Both the position numbers and the translations under genes were made by a program. Positions 26,990 through 40,480 of a DNA stretch of 64,000 nt are shown piece by piece (the first letter of the stretch is position 1; each line of letters starts with the position of its first letter). Where the stretch lies: positions 3,750,922 to 3,814,921 of the forward strand of contig NW_004450302.1 of assembly GCF_000321225.1 (NCBI RefSeq), written 5' to 3'. The notes below the pieces were generated by a model. It saw only the letters and a list, made by a program, of their open reading frames with translations. It was not told the DNA's origin and made no database searches. This stretch comes from Odobenus rosmarus divergens. Its lineage: Eukaryota > Chordata > Mammalia > Carnivora > Odobenidae.

Positions 26990-27192
26990 TGGGGGGCTCC
27001 TGGATGGCTCACTCGGTTAAGCTTCTGACTTCAGCTCAGGTCATGTTCCCAGAGTCCTGGGATCAAGCCCTGAGTCTGGCTCCCTGCTCAGCAGGGAGTC
27101 AGCAGGGAGTCTGCTTCTCCCTCTCCCTCGGCCCCTCCTCCTGCTCGTGCTCTGTCTCTCAAATAAATAAATAAGATCTTTTAAAAAAATTA
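26990..27192 (+). mobile_element. can-SINE
   Basis: Forward SINEC with head changes (GGCTCCTGGATGGCTCACTC) and a local duplication of CAGCAGGGAGT inside. Confidence 0.9.
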
Positions 27193-28081
27193 ATACTCGG
27201 AAAAAAAAGTTTAACAGAAATAGTCTTCAATCAGCAGGTATAAACAAATAGTCTAAAACAAAAATATTTGACAGCAGATGAGAAGGTTTAACCCAAACCG
27301 TAACATACCCAAAACATGGCCAATGGGAAAAAACAAATGGTAACATACCACCTGCCTTTTCCTTCCCATAGGTCTGTATGTTACTCTTCTTAGCAGCAAT
27401 TCTTGAACTTTTGAGAATCTTTGGAAAATTAAAAATCTTCTCCCCCAGAAAAATGAACATACAAAATTTTACATACAATTTCAAGGAGTTTGCCCATTTC
27501 CAGAAACCCGCCCATGGAACCCCTAGGGATCCAAAAACCCCAAGCTAAGACTCATATCATAGAGAAGATTTTACTTCTCCTTATTTGTAATGTATATTTA
27601 GATTAGGTTTATAAATTAATTTTTTCTCCTCTTCCTACCCTCCTTCCTCTCAATCTCTACAGCATATCCATGATCATAAGTGAATTAACAGTTGAATGAA
27701 AGAACAGTGACGAGTAACATTAAATGTAAAATAAAAGATCTTGTATGAATCCCAATATACTACTTATCCAGGTATATGACTTTGCACAAGGCAACTGATC
27801 GCACCCAGTTTCACCCTGGAAAACCAGAATAATAGTACCCACGCTGATAGAATCTGGTAACAGGCAAAGTTCACAGCAGGTCGGGGGGGCGGTTCACTGC
27901 TGGCTCCTTTCTCCTTATTTGAGAAACTCTTAAAGAAGTTACAAATTATGGGTGGCAGAGCAGAGATTTATGTAATTTTAGAGTTTGCTGCACACATTTT
28001 TCCACAGTGAACATGAGGTAATGAAGATGAAAAAAGGCAAAAGATAGGGAAGGGAAAATAAGTTTGAAAAATGAAATGGGC

Positions 28082-28276
28082 AGAGTGCCGTGGTGGCTCA
28101 GTTGGTTAAGCATCCAACTCTTGATTTCGGCTCAAGTCATGAGCTCAGGGTGGTGAGATCGAGTCCGGCATCAGGCTCCACACTGAGCGTGGAGCCTGAT
28201 TAAAATTCTCTCTCTCCCTCTCCCTCTGCCCCCCCATTCACTCTCTCTCTTTCCCTCCGTATAAATAAATATATAG
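28082..28276 (+). mobile_element. can-SINE, older subtype
   Basis: Forward copy, head AGTGCCGTGGTGGCTCAG; flanked by AATGAAATGGGC (28070-28081, 28277-28288). Its right duplication is also the left flank of an L1. Confidence 0.9.
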
Positions 28277-29072
28277 AATGAAATGGGCTAAACAGACATA
28301 TGAAAAGATGCTCATCATTCATCATCAGGGAAATGCAAATCAAAACCACAGTGAGATACCACCTCACACCTGTCAGAAGGGCTAAAACCAAAAACACAAG
28401 AAAACAACAAGTGTTGGCGATGATGCGGAGAAAAAGGAACCCTCGTGCACTGTTGATGGGAATACGAACTGGTGCAGCCACTGTGGAAATCAGCTTGATA
28501 GTTCCTCAAAAATGTTAAACAAAGAGTTACCATATGACCCAGCAATTTCACTCTTAGGTATATGCTCAAGAGAAGTGAAAATAAATGTTCATACAAAAAC
28601 TTGTTCATAGCATTACTCATAATGGCCCCAAAGTAGAAACCATCCTAATATACATGAACTGATGAATGCATGAATAAAATGTATATCCATACAATGGAAT
28701 ATTATCAGTCAAAAAAAAAAAGGAATGAAGTACTGATACAGAGTACAACATGGATGGGTCCTGAAAACATTACGCTAAGCGAAAAAAGCCAGACCCAAAA
28801 GGCTACACGTTGTACAATTCCATTTATATGAAGTGGTCAGAATAAGCAAATCCCTGGAGACAGAAAGTAAATTAGTGACTGACAGGAGCTGGAGTAGGCA
28901 GGACAGGACTGCTAATGGGTTCCAGGTTTCTTTTTGGGGGATGAAAATGTTTTGGAATCAGATACTGGTGATGGTTGCACAACCTTGTGAATATACTAAA
29001 AACCATGGAGCTGTACATTTTTTAAATGGTGAATTATGTGGTTGATGAATTCTATCTCAACAAAAGGGGGAA
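28277..29072 (+). mobile_element. 5'-truncated L1 3'-end
   Basis: Typical L1 tail sequence (AAACCACAGTGAGATACCAC motif near 28340; the ATGGAATATTA motif near 28694) in plus orientation. It is flanked by AATGAAATGGGCTA at 28277-28290 and AATGAAATAGGCTA at 29073-29086. Many stops are present, so it is inactive. Confidence 0.85.
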
Positions 29073-29631
29073 AATGAAATAGGCTATCTGGACACTAATA
29101 GTCTCAAGGTGGTCTGAAAAATATTATCTGAAAATTACGACAGTTCACATAAAAATGACACTACTGGATGGCGAGGCAGGCCAGAAACTAAGGGCTGTGC
29201 TCTAACAGCAGGGACGTGGTGACCCTGAACCACGGCAACCACGCCCTCCCCCGTGAGCGGGGCTCTGCTGCGCTCCACTGCTCCGCTGGGCAGGTGACTT
29301 CACCTTGCCAGCTAAGGGGTTCCCTTACAGCACTGACACTTACTGTCTGTGTTATTTGTTTCCCTTCTTTTGCCTAATCCATCTGGTCACCCAACCTTTT
29401 GAACAGGAAGGGATGTCATACCTGCCCTTCTCCACCCCCAACTCCCCCACCAGGTTCCCACGGAGCACTGCTTTTAAAATATTGTCTCAGAATTTGCATT
29501 TAGATCATACTTTTTTATTTCTTACTAACCAAACATAAAAAAAAAAACAAAAACCCAGCCATCTAACTTTTTGGTTAAACCATCCAGCTTTACTATAATT
29601 TCCTTTTGACTTTTGAACATTAAAATTAGCT

Positions 29632-29830
29632 TACTGTGGTGCCTGGGTGGCTCAGTCAGCTAAGCGTCTGCCTTCGGCTCAGGTCATGATCTCAGGGTCC
29701 TGGGATCGAGCCCCGCATCGGGCTCCCTGCTCAGTGGGGAGCCTGCTTCTCCCTCTCCCTCTGCACCTCCCTCTGCACGAGCCAACTCATGCTCACTCTC
29801 TCTCTCTCTCAAATAAATAAATAAAATCTT
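29632..29830 (+). mobile_element. can-SINE
   Basis: Forward SINEC with perfect duplication TAAAATTAGCT (29621-29631, 29831-29841). Confidence 0.94.
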
Positions 29831-30392
29831 TAAAATTAGCTCATGAATCTCGGGTTGGGAATGCCTGGGTTAAGGGAATATATTATGAATGGTCTTGAAA
29901 TAAGTATGATACAAATGAGATCAAGCCCACAACCTTACCCATGGTATAGGTTAGGTTTTTCCAAAACCGGTTTTTCCAAAACTGGATCCACCACACTTTC
30001 TCAGGGTAGAGAGACATGACCACACTTAACACCATTCCTTGGATGATTCTATTCAGTCCTTTGCCTTAGTAAGAAAGCATTTAAGGCAAGATGCCCAACA
30101 GGATGTGGAAGAAATCCATGAAGCCTCAGATACTGGCCAATATCCGTTACTGCCTTTTCCTTTTTTTAATGGTCCTTAAAAATATATATATATATGTTGC
30201 AGGCTGAATGAAATAAAACCAGGTGACCATGCCATAACTATGTCAAAATTAAAGGCAAAAGTGATGGCATAGAGCACAACTTTACTCAGTAGAGGTGTTC
30301 TATATTGGATGCTGGCAAATGGACCCAACGGATCCTCTCTCCCCTTTGGGAAGTAGAGTTGAACACAGAAAAGAAGTGGATGACCAGGGTTG

Positions 30393-30446
30393 GGGTTATG
30401 AATCTCACAAGACAGTGAGTTATGGTTATGAATCTCACAAGACAGT
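30393..30446. repeat. Short duplication (23 bp x 2)
   Basis: GGTTATGAATCTCACAAGAC plus AGT occurs twice, 8 bases apart. Confidence 0.85.
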
Positions 30447-30632
30447 ATATTCAGCATCTCACAGTCTTGGAAGTGATGGGACTCTGTTTACTAAAACTGT
30501 TATTCAAACACAAGGTTTAGTTATGAATGCCCAGATCTCCTTTTTTTTCCTCCAAAGAAATAGCTTTTTGATTTTTTCCTGATTATAAAGGTGACATCTA
30601 TACTTAAAAAGGGTTTATACATTAAGCATTTT

Positions 30633-30812
30633 TAAAAAGATTTATTTATTTGAGAGAGAGTTGGGGGGAGGGGCAGACGGAGAGAGAGTCTTAAGCCCAT
30701 TCGGCGCTGACCTTGGAGCCCCACGCAGAGCTCGATCTCAGGACCCTGAGATCACAACCTGAGCAGAAACCAAGAGTGGGACGCTGAACCGACTGCGCCA
30801 CCCAGGCGCCCC
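30633..30812 (-). mobile_element. can-SINE, older subtype
   Basis: Reverse copy ending GCGCCACCCAGGCGCCCC; flanked by ATTAAGCATTTT / ATGAAGCATTTT. Confidence 0.9.
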
Positions 30813-31639
30813 CATGAAGCATTTTCTGTCCAATTCGCAAACTCTACTTTTTATTCATAAGCTTTGACTATCGTCTACATACAAAGCACCAAGAATCTAA
30901 TATAAGGAGAAGATATTAATTACTCATTCCTTCAAATAATTACTGTGTTGGCTCTAATCTTCACAAGCTTAAAGAGTGTTTGGAGAACAAGCAACTATAC
31001 AGAAAAAATAAGTCACAATTGCCAAATAAAACAAATGCTATTTCTTTCAAAGGTGCCATATAATTATTTAAGAGAGCAAGAAAGATGTCGGATGCACAGG
31101 CTATGGAAGGCCCTGTGCAGGGCATGAGATCTGAGCTAGGTCCTGACAAATGGGAGGGATCTGAAAAGGCAGAGAGGAAATGAAAAGACAGGTGGAGGAG
31201 AGGGCTGTGTGAGTAGAGCTGTGATCAGGAATAAGCACAGTATATTCTGGGGCTGATGAAGACAAAGGCCCAGCCAAAGGACTGTGGCCGGGGATTAGGA
31301 GGTGATAACGTTGTAAATACAGAGTAGGGACAAAAAATGGAGGGTTCTGATTGCAGGGCTGAGAAATACATGCAACACCAAAGGTGGCAGAGAGGCAAAA
31401 AGGGAGAAGTCAACAGAATTTGCTTATTAGATGTGATGGATAAAGGAAGAACTAGATCAAAGATGATATACACAACTTAAATTTCAATTCCTACAGCTAA
31501 GAGGAAAACACAGGTGGTAGAGGCAGAACAAAAAATATAAGTAAGACAATCAGCTTCAAATTCCAAGAAGAGTACCTCTTTTGCAGTGACTAGAGAAACC
31601 TTTTGCTAAAATTCCTTTACAGTGACAACCACTACTGAA

Positions 31640-31970
31640 AAATTAAGGCCAAACCTCCTTCGAGGTTAGACCCCTCACCTTACCTCTCTAATCTCATTTC
31701 TCTCCACATCCCCCCACAAATCCTATGTACCAGCTTTAGGGTCTACTCAGTGTTTCCTGAGCATCCTAGAATTTCTCTCTGCCAGTCATCAGTGTATCCT
31801 GCCCCATCTGCCAAGAATGCCCTTATCTCCTCCCTAACAAGTGAACCTTGCTAATTTTTCAATATTCAGTTCAAACACTACTTATTCTTTCTGAAATTCC
31901 CCAGCCCCATCACTTCTCCTGTATTTGTAACTACTACCTCTAGTATCATTATTCATTCTATGTATAAAAA
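31640..31970 (+). mobile_element. L2 LINE remnant
   Basis: Diverged L2 3' region with CTGCCAAGAATGCCCTT, CAGTTCAAACACTAC and TTCTGAAATTCCCCAGCCCC. Confidence 0.6.
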
Positions 31971-31984
31971 TTGTTTACATGTCC

Positions 31985-32405
31985 ATATTCCCATTGCCAG
32001 TGATTGGTGTAGGGGTGGGCCCATGACCAAGTTTTGGTTAGTGAGATTTATGTGAAAGTCAGCTGGGAGGCTTCTGAGAAAGATTTCCAAACTCTTAAAA
32101 AAGCAAAATAAAGCAATAACCACCCCCTGCTGGATGCCCTCTTGTCTGGGTATGACGCCTAGAATGGAGGTGCCCACCTTGCACACATGATGGGAGATGG
32201 CCAAAAGACAAAGGAGATATCTCCAAGATGGCAGAGTAGAAAGGTAGAAAGAACATGGGTCCTTGATGATGTCACTAAACCAGACTTAAACCAATCCTAG
32301 ACGGAGGCATCTTGTTACTTGTAATGATACACTTTCTCTATTTTAAAATTATTTTGAATTGGATTTTCTATCAGTTGAAACTCAAAGCATCCTACTTGAT
32401 ACAGT
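31985..32405 (+). repeat. Ancient interspersed repeat, family unassigned
   Basis: Contains GGGCCCATGACCAAGTTTTG, GAGGCTTCTGAGAAAG and ends AAGCATCCTACTTGATAC, typical of an old mammalian repeat. The subfamily needs a RepeatMasker comparison. Confidence 0.4.
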
Positions 32406-33368
32406 CACGTTTAAGATGCAAACCAGACTTCTAAATACAGATGTCAAGTAGTCAGGTGGCTAGAAGAGTGTGGAGATCAAGGGGAAGTCAGGCCTAGAGG
32501 TGAATATTTGGGAGACATTGGCAAACAGAAAGAATTTAAATTTGGGGGCTGGGAAGACAGGATAAATAAAGAAAAGAAAGCTTTGGGGCACCCTCAGGGC
32601 AGAGGAGAAAGAGCCAACAAAGAAGAAAAGAGAAATGAACGCAGAGGTAAAAGGAAACACTAAACTGCAGGGCACAGAAGCCAGGACATAAACACATTTT
32701 CTCAAGAAAGAAGAACTGATCAACTGCAGCAAATGCTGCTCAAAACACTGAGTAAGACAGAGAAAACTGACCACTGAATTTAGGGGCTGAATCATTCCCT
32801 AACCTGAAGGCCCCCTTGTCCTTCGGCGAGCCTCCTATTCCCTGAAAAAAAAGCAGTCTTGAGTTAATTAGTATACTGGCTCAGGGCTCAGACTTGGGCT
32901 GGGTTCTTGAGCTCTCACCCCCTAGCTGTGGGGCCTTCTCAACCAGCTAGCGAGGGTGTGACCAGGAGGGAATGGAAGCGGAGGAACAGAAGCTGGAGTC
33001 GGAGTCAAAACAGGGAAAAGGTTTGAGTTTGGTTTTGAAAGATGAGAGAGACCTGAATGTGTTTGAATGCTGACGGGAAGGAACACCTCTTAGCACAAAG
33101 AATCCACTACAAGAAAACACTGTGCAATTCATTACACTGGGAGGTTAGATCGTTAAGCTTTTAAAAAATTGTATATAGGAGAAAAAGTATGATAAAGCCA
33201 CAATCTTAAACTCCACCTCATTTCAGAACCTATCGACCCAAAGAAATAAGAGGGTACGTTACAAAAAGTAGTAAGAGTAAAGAGTAAATGGAAAGCGCCT
33301 AATTTTCTCTTGGTTATACTATAAAGACGGTTCTAACATTAAAACACAAAGTACTAAATCACAAAAGT

Positions 33369-33418
33369 CCAGATATCAAAAGCTAAGGAAATCTAGATAT
33401 CAAAAGCGAAGGAAATCT
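33369..33418. repeat. Short tandem duplication (24 bp x 2)
   Basis: Two adjacent copies of AGATATCAAAAGCNAAGGAAATCT differing by one base. Confidence 0.85.
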
Positions 33419-33914
33419 ATTATATAGCTACCTAAAACCATTTGCAATACCCTCCTAAAACGCTGTCAGTCTTCAATACTTTCTCAAATCTTAAGTATTT
33501 TTTTCTTTTGGTCTTACTGAAGAAATGTGTTGTCTGGAGATAAGTTTTCTATAAACTTGTGTACAACAACCACATAAGAAAATATTAAAACATTTTTATG
33601 TTCACTTCAGGAAATTCTAAAATTTAAAACCACTCCAAGTTAAAATATGACCACTTCAAAGAATAAGGGATAATCTCAAAGTTAAGACCAAAACAGCTTT
33701 TGATACAAACCACTGCATGTTACAGAAACAGTAACCTAGTTTCATTTTGAGTATAGTGTTTGTTGCCCTCAAGGGACCTGCAACTTTCGAGCAAGTTTTT
33801 TTCATTAAATGTCAGATAACAGGTAAAGCATGGGGGGGGAAATTTTAATACATCTTCATGCAACAACTCATCTTAACTCTTCAGGTTAAGGAAAGAAAGG
33901 CTCAATCCTTATGA

Positions 33915-33946
33915 ACACACACACACACACACACGCACGCACGCAC
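33915..33946. repeat. (AC)n/(ACGC)n microsatellite
   Basis: Ten AC units followed by GCAC repeats. Confidence 0.95.
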
Positions 33947-34270
33947 CATACTGACAAACCTCTGTTACTGGTGACATAACACTGAAATTTTAACTCCAGA
34001 CTAACCTATAGAACATGTAGCAATTTAACAATTTGCTTGTTAGGAGGAAAAAAAAAACCCTCAGCATCAAGCAAAATTATTCTATTTGCTTCCTGGCCCA
34101 ACGCTGGTCAGTAATAACGTGAGCAGGAAAAGTTGATGGAAGACGTTCAAATACAAAAGTTATTTTTCCACATAGAATTCTTAATTACATTTTACCCCAA
34201 ATACGGTTCTCTATAGTGAATTGTGAATGTGCATGTTTCAGTAAGACAAAAATCCCAAACATCCAGGTTT

Positions 34271-34474
34271 TTTTCTTTTTTTTTAAAGATTTTATTTTCA
34301 TTTATTTAACAGAGAGAGACACAGCGAAGAGAGGGAACACAAGCAGGGGGAGTGGGAGAGGGAGAAGCAAGCCTCCCGCTGAGCAGGGAGCCCGATGCTG
34401 GGCTCGATCCCAGGACCCTGGGATCATGACCTGAGCTGAAGGCAGACACTTAATGACTGAGCCACCCAGGCGCC
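34271..34474 (-). mobile_element. can-SINE, young
   Basis: Reverse SINEC with perfect 17-base duplication CCCAAACATCCAGGTTT. Confidence 0.95.
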
Positions 34475-35221
34475 CCCAAACATCCAGGTTTCTGAGTGAA
34501 CAATCTGTTTTAAGACACTATCTGCTCAGAAACTCCAGAGAAGTTACTTTTAGGGTATGAAATAAATTAATTAGTAACAATACACACTTTAGAGATTTAT
34601 ATTTTAACTGCACTGGAATGTCTAAAAAAATGAGCCTATGAACAGCAAAGGCACCGAGCTCAAGAGGAAGTGAACAGACTCCTGGCTTGCAGACAAATGA
34701 GTAGGTGGAGGAAACATTTATGTGGGGAGGATGATTTTTATATAGTTTCTTAATCTAAGGAAAACCACAGCTCTTCACAATATATGTGCTATAAATAGAT
34801 GTAATAAAAAACCTGAATAAATATTTATTTGCTTGCTTGTTTTGTTTTTTAAATAACTTTTGTCATTACTCAAATCCAGTCAGTGGTCAAGAAAACCAAG
34901 CCAACATGACCAAGCAGGTTGCCCAGTCAGAGGCCTGAGGACATATGACTAAACTTAATTTCCCTTCATCTATTTATGTTGGGGAAAAGATTTCAGTCAG
35001 TAATGTGGACTCTGACTCCACATATACTTCCCTTACCACAATCAAAGAATTTTCACAGTAGTTCACATCAATGCAAATTTTCTATCACTACTCTTGGCAA
35101 TATCTTTAAGAAATGTGGCTAGAGCGACCAAAGATAGTTCTGATCACAGAAACATTGTTCAAGTAATCACTCCCTCCCTCCTCAGCTCCTCCCCGCTAAA
35201 AAACCACATTTATCTAAGAGT

Positions 35222-35315
35222 CACAAAGTTCCTGTCAGATAAGTACTAGTCTCTCTTATAAATGGAGGAAACTAAGGCCCACTGGCTAAAAGGTGAGTCA
35301 GAGGGATTCTGAAAG
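35222..35315 (-). mobile_element. MIR fragment
   Basis: Reverse MIR core: AATGGAGGAAACTAAGGCCC and AAAAGGTGAGTCAGAGGG. Confidence 0.5.
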
Positions 35316-36070
35316 AGCAAGAACTAGTTGAAAATATAACTGTTATGCTCTTTTCTCCCTTAAAATCCAACCAGAAGACAGATGATTTTGGTGTTTGTTT
35401 TTTTTGGAAGTGGAGGGGAGAGGTGGTGGTAAGGAGATTATCTAGATTTTCTCATATTTTTATAATGAACATGTATTTCTATAATAAACATCTAATTGTG
35501 CTAAATTGTAAACTAAAAAAATAAATGAATTCATCATAACCATTCAGATTCAATATACAGGTCATTTAGACGCAAGTGTTAATGAAAGAAAGTTGGGAAA
35601 AAAGTGCAATCATAATTTAAGCACAAAAAAACACTTAAAATCTACACCAAGCTTCCAAGTATCAGCAGGCTCTTAGTCAACAAATATTTATTGAGCACCA
35701 ATAATATGTGAGGTGCCACAGACATTATTGTGAATGTAATAGATACAATCCCTGGTCTCAGGAGGCTTATCGATATTGTCAATTAGTTTATAAGTAGGGT
35801 GAGCATATGTTCTACTTTGCTGGGCAAAGTCCTGGTTTATACCTGTTTCTCCCAAAGTAATTATTAAGAGCGCCCCTCTCACGTACCTCCCAGTCTGGAC
35901 AATAAATTATATGGTTACCTACTTATGCAAAAACAAACTACTCTTCCCACAGGGTATAACATGTTTGTAAAATATACATCATTTCAAGGTTTTATCTTTC
36001 TTTTTAAATTCATTTATTCCTTTTTGTTACACATTAAATTTTCTCAAATTATAAAAAGTTACCTATTTTA

Positions 36071-36257
36071 TTTTTTTAAAGATTTTATTTATTTGATAGA
36101 GCGAGAGAGCACAAGTAGGCAGAGTGGCAGGCAGAGGAGAGGGAGAAGCAGGCTCTCCGATGAGCAGGGAGCCCGATGCGGGACTCGATCCCGGGACTCC
36201 AGGATCATGACCTGAGCTGAAGGCAGCCGCTTAACCGACTGAGCCACCCAGGCGCCC
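36071..36257 (-). mobile_element. can-SINE
   Basis: Reverse SINEC; duplication AAAAAGTTACCTATTTTA / AAAAAGTTACTTATTTTA. Confidence 0.94.
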
Positions 36258-36644
36258 CAAAAAGTTACTTATTTTAGACATTCATCTCACTTTGCTATAT
36301 GTACTTGTTATACAATGAAATCAAAGACTGGCTTTAATTGAGTAAGAGGAAATCAAAATCTGATTTTATCACATCAAAAATGTATACAAATAAATCAAAT
36401 GAATAAAAAAAAACAAAAACTTTAAAGACTATGAACCCCTGAGGGCAGGTAGTTCTTTTCAAAATACTACTTCAATATTCTAACCTGTGTTTAGCTCAGT
36501 ACTGAGAATGTATTGTGGTTTTCAGATATTTTCTATTAAAAGGAAAGAGGATAGAAAATGTGTAAGATGTATCTGGAACTTCTTGTCATAATGGAAAGCA
36601 AGGAAGCTATCAAAAGACTATGAAGGCTGTTTCAAAAGACTCAG

Positions 36645-36861
36645 GGGGCATCTGGGTGGTTCAGTCAGTAGAGTGGCTGAGCGTCTGACTCTTGATCTCA
36701 GCTCAGGTCTTGATCTCAGGGTGGTGAGTTCAAGCCCCACATTGGGCTCCACACTGGGCATGGAGACTACTTAAAAAAATAAAACAAATAAAATAAAATA
36801 AAATAAAATAAAATAAAATGCAACTCTGTGACACTAAACATTAAAAAACAAAACAAAACAA
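36645..36861 (+). mobile_element. can-SINE, older subtype with (AAAAT)n tail
   Basis: Forward copy, short body, with an expanded AAAAT pentamer tail near 36780-36820; flanked by AAAAGACTCAGG-type repeats. Confidence 0.85.
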
Positions 36862-37738
36862 AAAAGACTCAGGAGCCAGCATGATAAGCTCCTAATGGAC
36901 AAAGATAGAACAACTGAGTATCAACAAGGATTAACAATAGCAGTGGACTGAAACACATCAAATATGCTTAAATCCATTGGTTATCTTTAGAGGATACTAA
37001 AAGAACCAACTCGTTCTTTTGAAAACTGGTAAGTGAAGGGCAAGAATCAAGCATTTAGTCTGCCATTCCTCTCAGATCTATACCTTAAAGAAACTAAATA
37101 CTTGTTGAAGGGAAATTTCTTTTTATAGGGGTATTCCAGCTAATAGTTGAAGAAGAAATTATAGCACTTGATATTATTCTGCAACCCCCAATGAGTAGAT
37201 ATAGGAAAAGATCATCACTGGCTAATTAACAGTACCAAAAATGAAACAACCAACACTATATGTCTCCGGGTAGAATTGTATGCCAGCACCTATTAAATAG
37301 TCTTCCCCCGACATCCACAAGAAAAACTGAACCTCAGTCTGGTCAAGCTTGTAGATCTAAAAATCAACCAGTTTATAAAAAATAAAAGGGACTGAGGAAC
37401 ATGTTAAATGACACCACATGGATACAATCAGCAAAATCCAGACTATGAGAAATTATACAACAAATGATCCGGATTCTTCAACAAAAATCGCAAGAAAAAA
37501 AAAGAGAAGAAAGGAAGGAGCACCCACAGATTAAAGAGACTTAACAGGCATATTAACTAATCATTCTTCTTTGGACTCTAATTCAACATTCTAGCCAGTG
37601 TTCGTCAAAAAAAACAAATTGAAAAAACAATTATGACTTCACTGGGAAATATAAACACTGATTGAATACTTAATGATGTTCAGGAAGTTTTTTAGTATAA
37701 TAATGGTATTGCAGTTGTCTTATAAAGAAAGAATTCTT

Positions 37739-37930
37739 GGGCGCCTGGGTGGCTCAGTTGGTTAAGCGACTGCCTTCAGCTCAGGTCATGATCCTGGAGT
37801 CCCTGGATCGAGTCCCGCATCAGGCTCCCTGCTCGGCAGGGAGTCTACTTCTCCCTCTGACCCTCCCCCCCTCATGTGCTCTCTCTCATTCCCTCTCTCT
37901 CAAATAAATAAACAAAAAAAAATCTAAAAA
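37739..37930 (+). mobile_element. can-SINE
   Basis: Forward SINEC; AAAGAATTCTT repeats on both sides. Confidence 0.94.
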
Positions 37931-37978
37931 AAAAAGAATTCTTATATTTATAAAGAATATGATATGATGTCTAGAATT

Positions 37979-38075
37979 TTTTTTAAGTAATTTCTACACC
38001 CAGCATGGGGCTCGAACTCACAACCCAGAGATCATGAGTCAGATGCTCTACTAACTGAGCCAGCTAGGTGCCCCT
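37979..38075 (-). mobile_element. can-SINE, short old subtype
   Basis: About 95-bp reverse copy limited to the tRNA-related part (GGGGCTCGAACTCACAACCC, AACTGAGCCAGCTAGGTGCC); TCTAGAATT flanks. Confidence 0.8.
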
Positions 38076-38196
38076 AGAATTGCTTCAAAGTAATTGGAGA
38101 GGGGAGTGTAGTGAGGGTGGATATATATGAAACAGATTGGCCATGGGAAATGGGCATACTAGGTCTGTCACACTTTTTACTTATTTTTATTTATTT

Positions 38197-38379
38197 TTTT
38201 AAAGATCTTATTTATTTATTTGAGAGAGAGAGAGAGAGAGCACAAGAGGGGTAAGGGTCAGAGGGAGAAGCAGACTCCCTGCTAAGCAGGGAACCCGATG
38301 TGGGACTTGATCCCGGGACTCCAGGATCATGACCTGAGCCAAAGGCAGTCGCTTAACCAACTGAGCCACCCAGGCGCCC
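38197..38379 (-). mobile_element. can-SINE
   Basis: Reverse SINEC with CACTTTTTA-type repeats at both flanks. Confidence 0.93.
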
Positions 38380-38564
38380 GACACTTTTTATTTTTTATAT
38401 TTGAGAATTTCTATAATATAAAAAGGTTTTCTTTTCAAAAGCAGCATTATCTCCTTTGAAAGGCCAAAAACAGTATCACGATTTAGAAACGTAATAGGAC
38501 CCTAACCTGACATTGGAGAAAAAAACATTATAACAACTACAATTAAATCTAAATTAACTTTTTG

Positions 38565-38753
38565 TCTAAAGATTTTATTTATTTATTTGAGAGAGAGAAG
38601 GAGATAGAGAGAGAGCATGAGAAGGGGGAGGGTCAGAGGGAGAAGCAGACTCCCTGCCGAGCAGGGAGCCCGATGCGGGACTCGATCCTGGGACTCCAGG
38701 ATCATGACCTGAGCCGAAGGCAGTCGCTTAACCGACTGAGCCACCCAGGCGCC
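38565..38753 (-). mobile_element. can-SINE
   Basis: Reverse SINEC with perfect 16-base duplication CTAAATTAACTTTTTG. Confidence 0.95.
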
Positions 38754-39759
38754 CTAAATTAACTTTTTGGTATGACTAAGGAATTAGAGAGCAAGTAAAA
38801 TATAGTGTGAAAATCCCTTCATACTAGGACTACTGTATATTTTATACAACTTAAACTCATATCTCTAAAAACTGTAATGCAGGCAATATGGTATATTTCT
38901 GATTTAATAAAACTTTGATACCATATATGCTCACACACAATGATCAAACATAAAGGAAAAATTAAACATGTCAGAAGTGAAACAATTCACCTAGGAAGGT
39001 CACCACTCAGTCAAGATTAGAATCCAACCTTCTAGACAGTAGCCACCACTGTATTTTGCTTTTAATTTTCCAAGGACAGAACAATAAAACCAAGCCAAAA
39101 ACTATGTTCTTATGTGGAACTAAGCAGAACTGGCTGCAGGTGAGGGTGTAGATCTATACTGCTCAAGTGCACAGCCAGTGTTTCCGCAGGAACTGGCATT
39201 CAGGCTGCTTTCTATGTGCTCTCTAGCTGATAACACTACACAGAAGGTTCTGCCACCTTTGTATAGACAGGTCCACCTAAGAGACTGTTATGCAAACACA
39301 GTACACACACATTTACAGACACACAGGCATGAGCAGAGATAATTCCAGATGGTTTTCTAAATTCGCTGCACTGTGAGATGACCGGGATTCTCTTCTTATT
39401 CAGTGTTGGGGTGGTGGCATTACTGTGAGTACAACGGTTTGAAGCGTTTGGCTGCACAAAAATCGGACGTAAGCACAGGTGATAACCACAGTTCTCACTG
39501 TTAAATAAAAACCCACCTTCTTCCCTTCCTGGTTTGCTCCCTCCATCCTGAGTCAGCAAATATCATGTGTCCTCAATTCTAAGCCATACATTTGTTTCTA
39601 AAACAAGACTGCTACATATTTTCCCTCAGTTCTAGGATGCTACTGATTTTAAGTGTTTATTTTATGGTCAAGTCTATGGAAGATCCAAATGAATCAGCTA
39701 TAGTCTCTGGCTGAGGCTCCAAACCTCCTGCTCATTTTTGGCTGTTCCCTCTCCCGTAC

Positions 39760-40480
39760 CCCACTATGTAATGAACCAACAAGTCTAGGTTTACAAACTG
39801 CCTTGTCCTCCCTGTTCCAATTGCTAACACAACCTCCCAGTTCAGGCCCTAATCACCTCATACACAGATTATAACAGGCTCTCTGACTCCCTCTTTTATT
39901 TATTTATTTTTTAAAGATTTTATTTATTTATCTGACAGAGAGAGAGACAGTGAGAGAGGGAACACAAGCAGGGGGAGTGGGAGAGGAAGAAGCAGGCTTC
40001 CCGCCGAGCAGGGAGCCCGCTGTGGGGCTTGATCCCAGGACCCTGGGACCATGACCTGAGCCGAAGGCAGTCGCTTAACCAACTGAGCCACCCAGGCGCC
40101 CCTCTGACTCCCTCTTTTAAACGGCTTTACATAGAGATCTTCTAAACTGCATTTCCCTAAAGAATTTGGATCATGTAACTCCCTAGCTACAAAACCTTTA
40201 TTGGTTTCTAAAGCCTTCGAATAAAATACAACTCCTCAGCAGAGCATTCCGAAAGCCCTCCACCATCTGAGCCCCACTTTTTCAGTCTTGGCTCCCAAAG
40301 GCCTCCTCTCCTAACATCCTCGTGCTATTCCTCAAACACACCTTGATTTTTTTCCACCTCTAAACCTTTGACTATGCCATTCTTTCCTTCCACCTAAAAC
40401 ATGGCTCCCCTGCCATTCGATGATAAAATCCTAGGATCTTTCAAGACCTAGCTCAAATGCACCTCCTTCTTGACCACATT
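39760..40480 (+). mobile_element. L2 LINE remnant split by a can-SINE
   Basis: L2 3' region in order: CAGTTCAGGCCCTAATCACC before the SINE at 39899-40101; then CATGTAACTCCCTAGCTAC, AAGCCCTCCACCATCTGAGC and TAGCTCAAATGCACCTCCTT after it. It is non-coding. Confidence 0.8.
39899..40101 (-). mobile_element. can-SINE, young, inside an L2
   Basis: Reverse SINEC with perfect 18-base duplication CTCTGACTCCCTCTTTTA; splits the L2 at 39760-40480. Confidence 0.96.
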
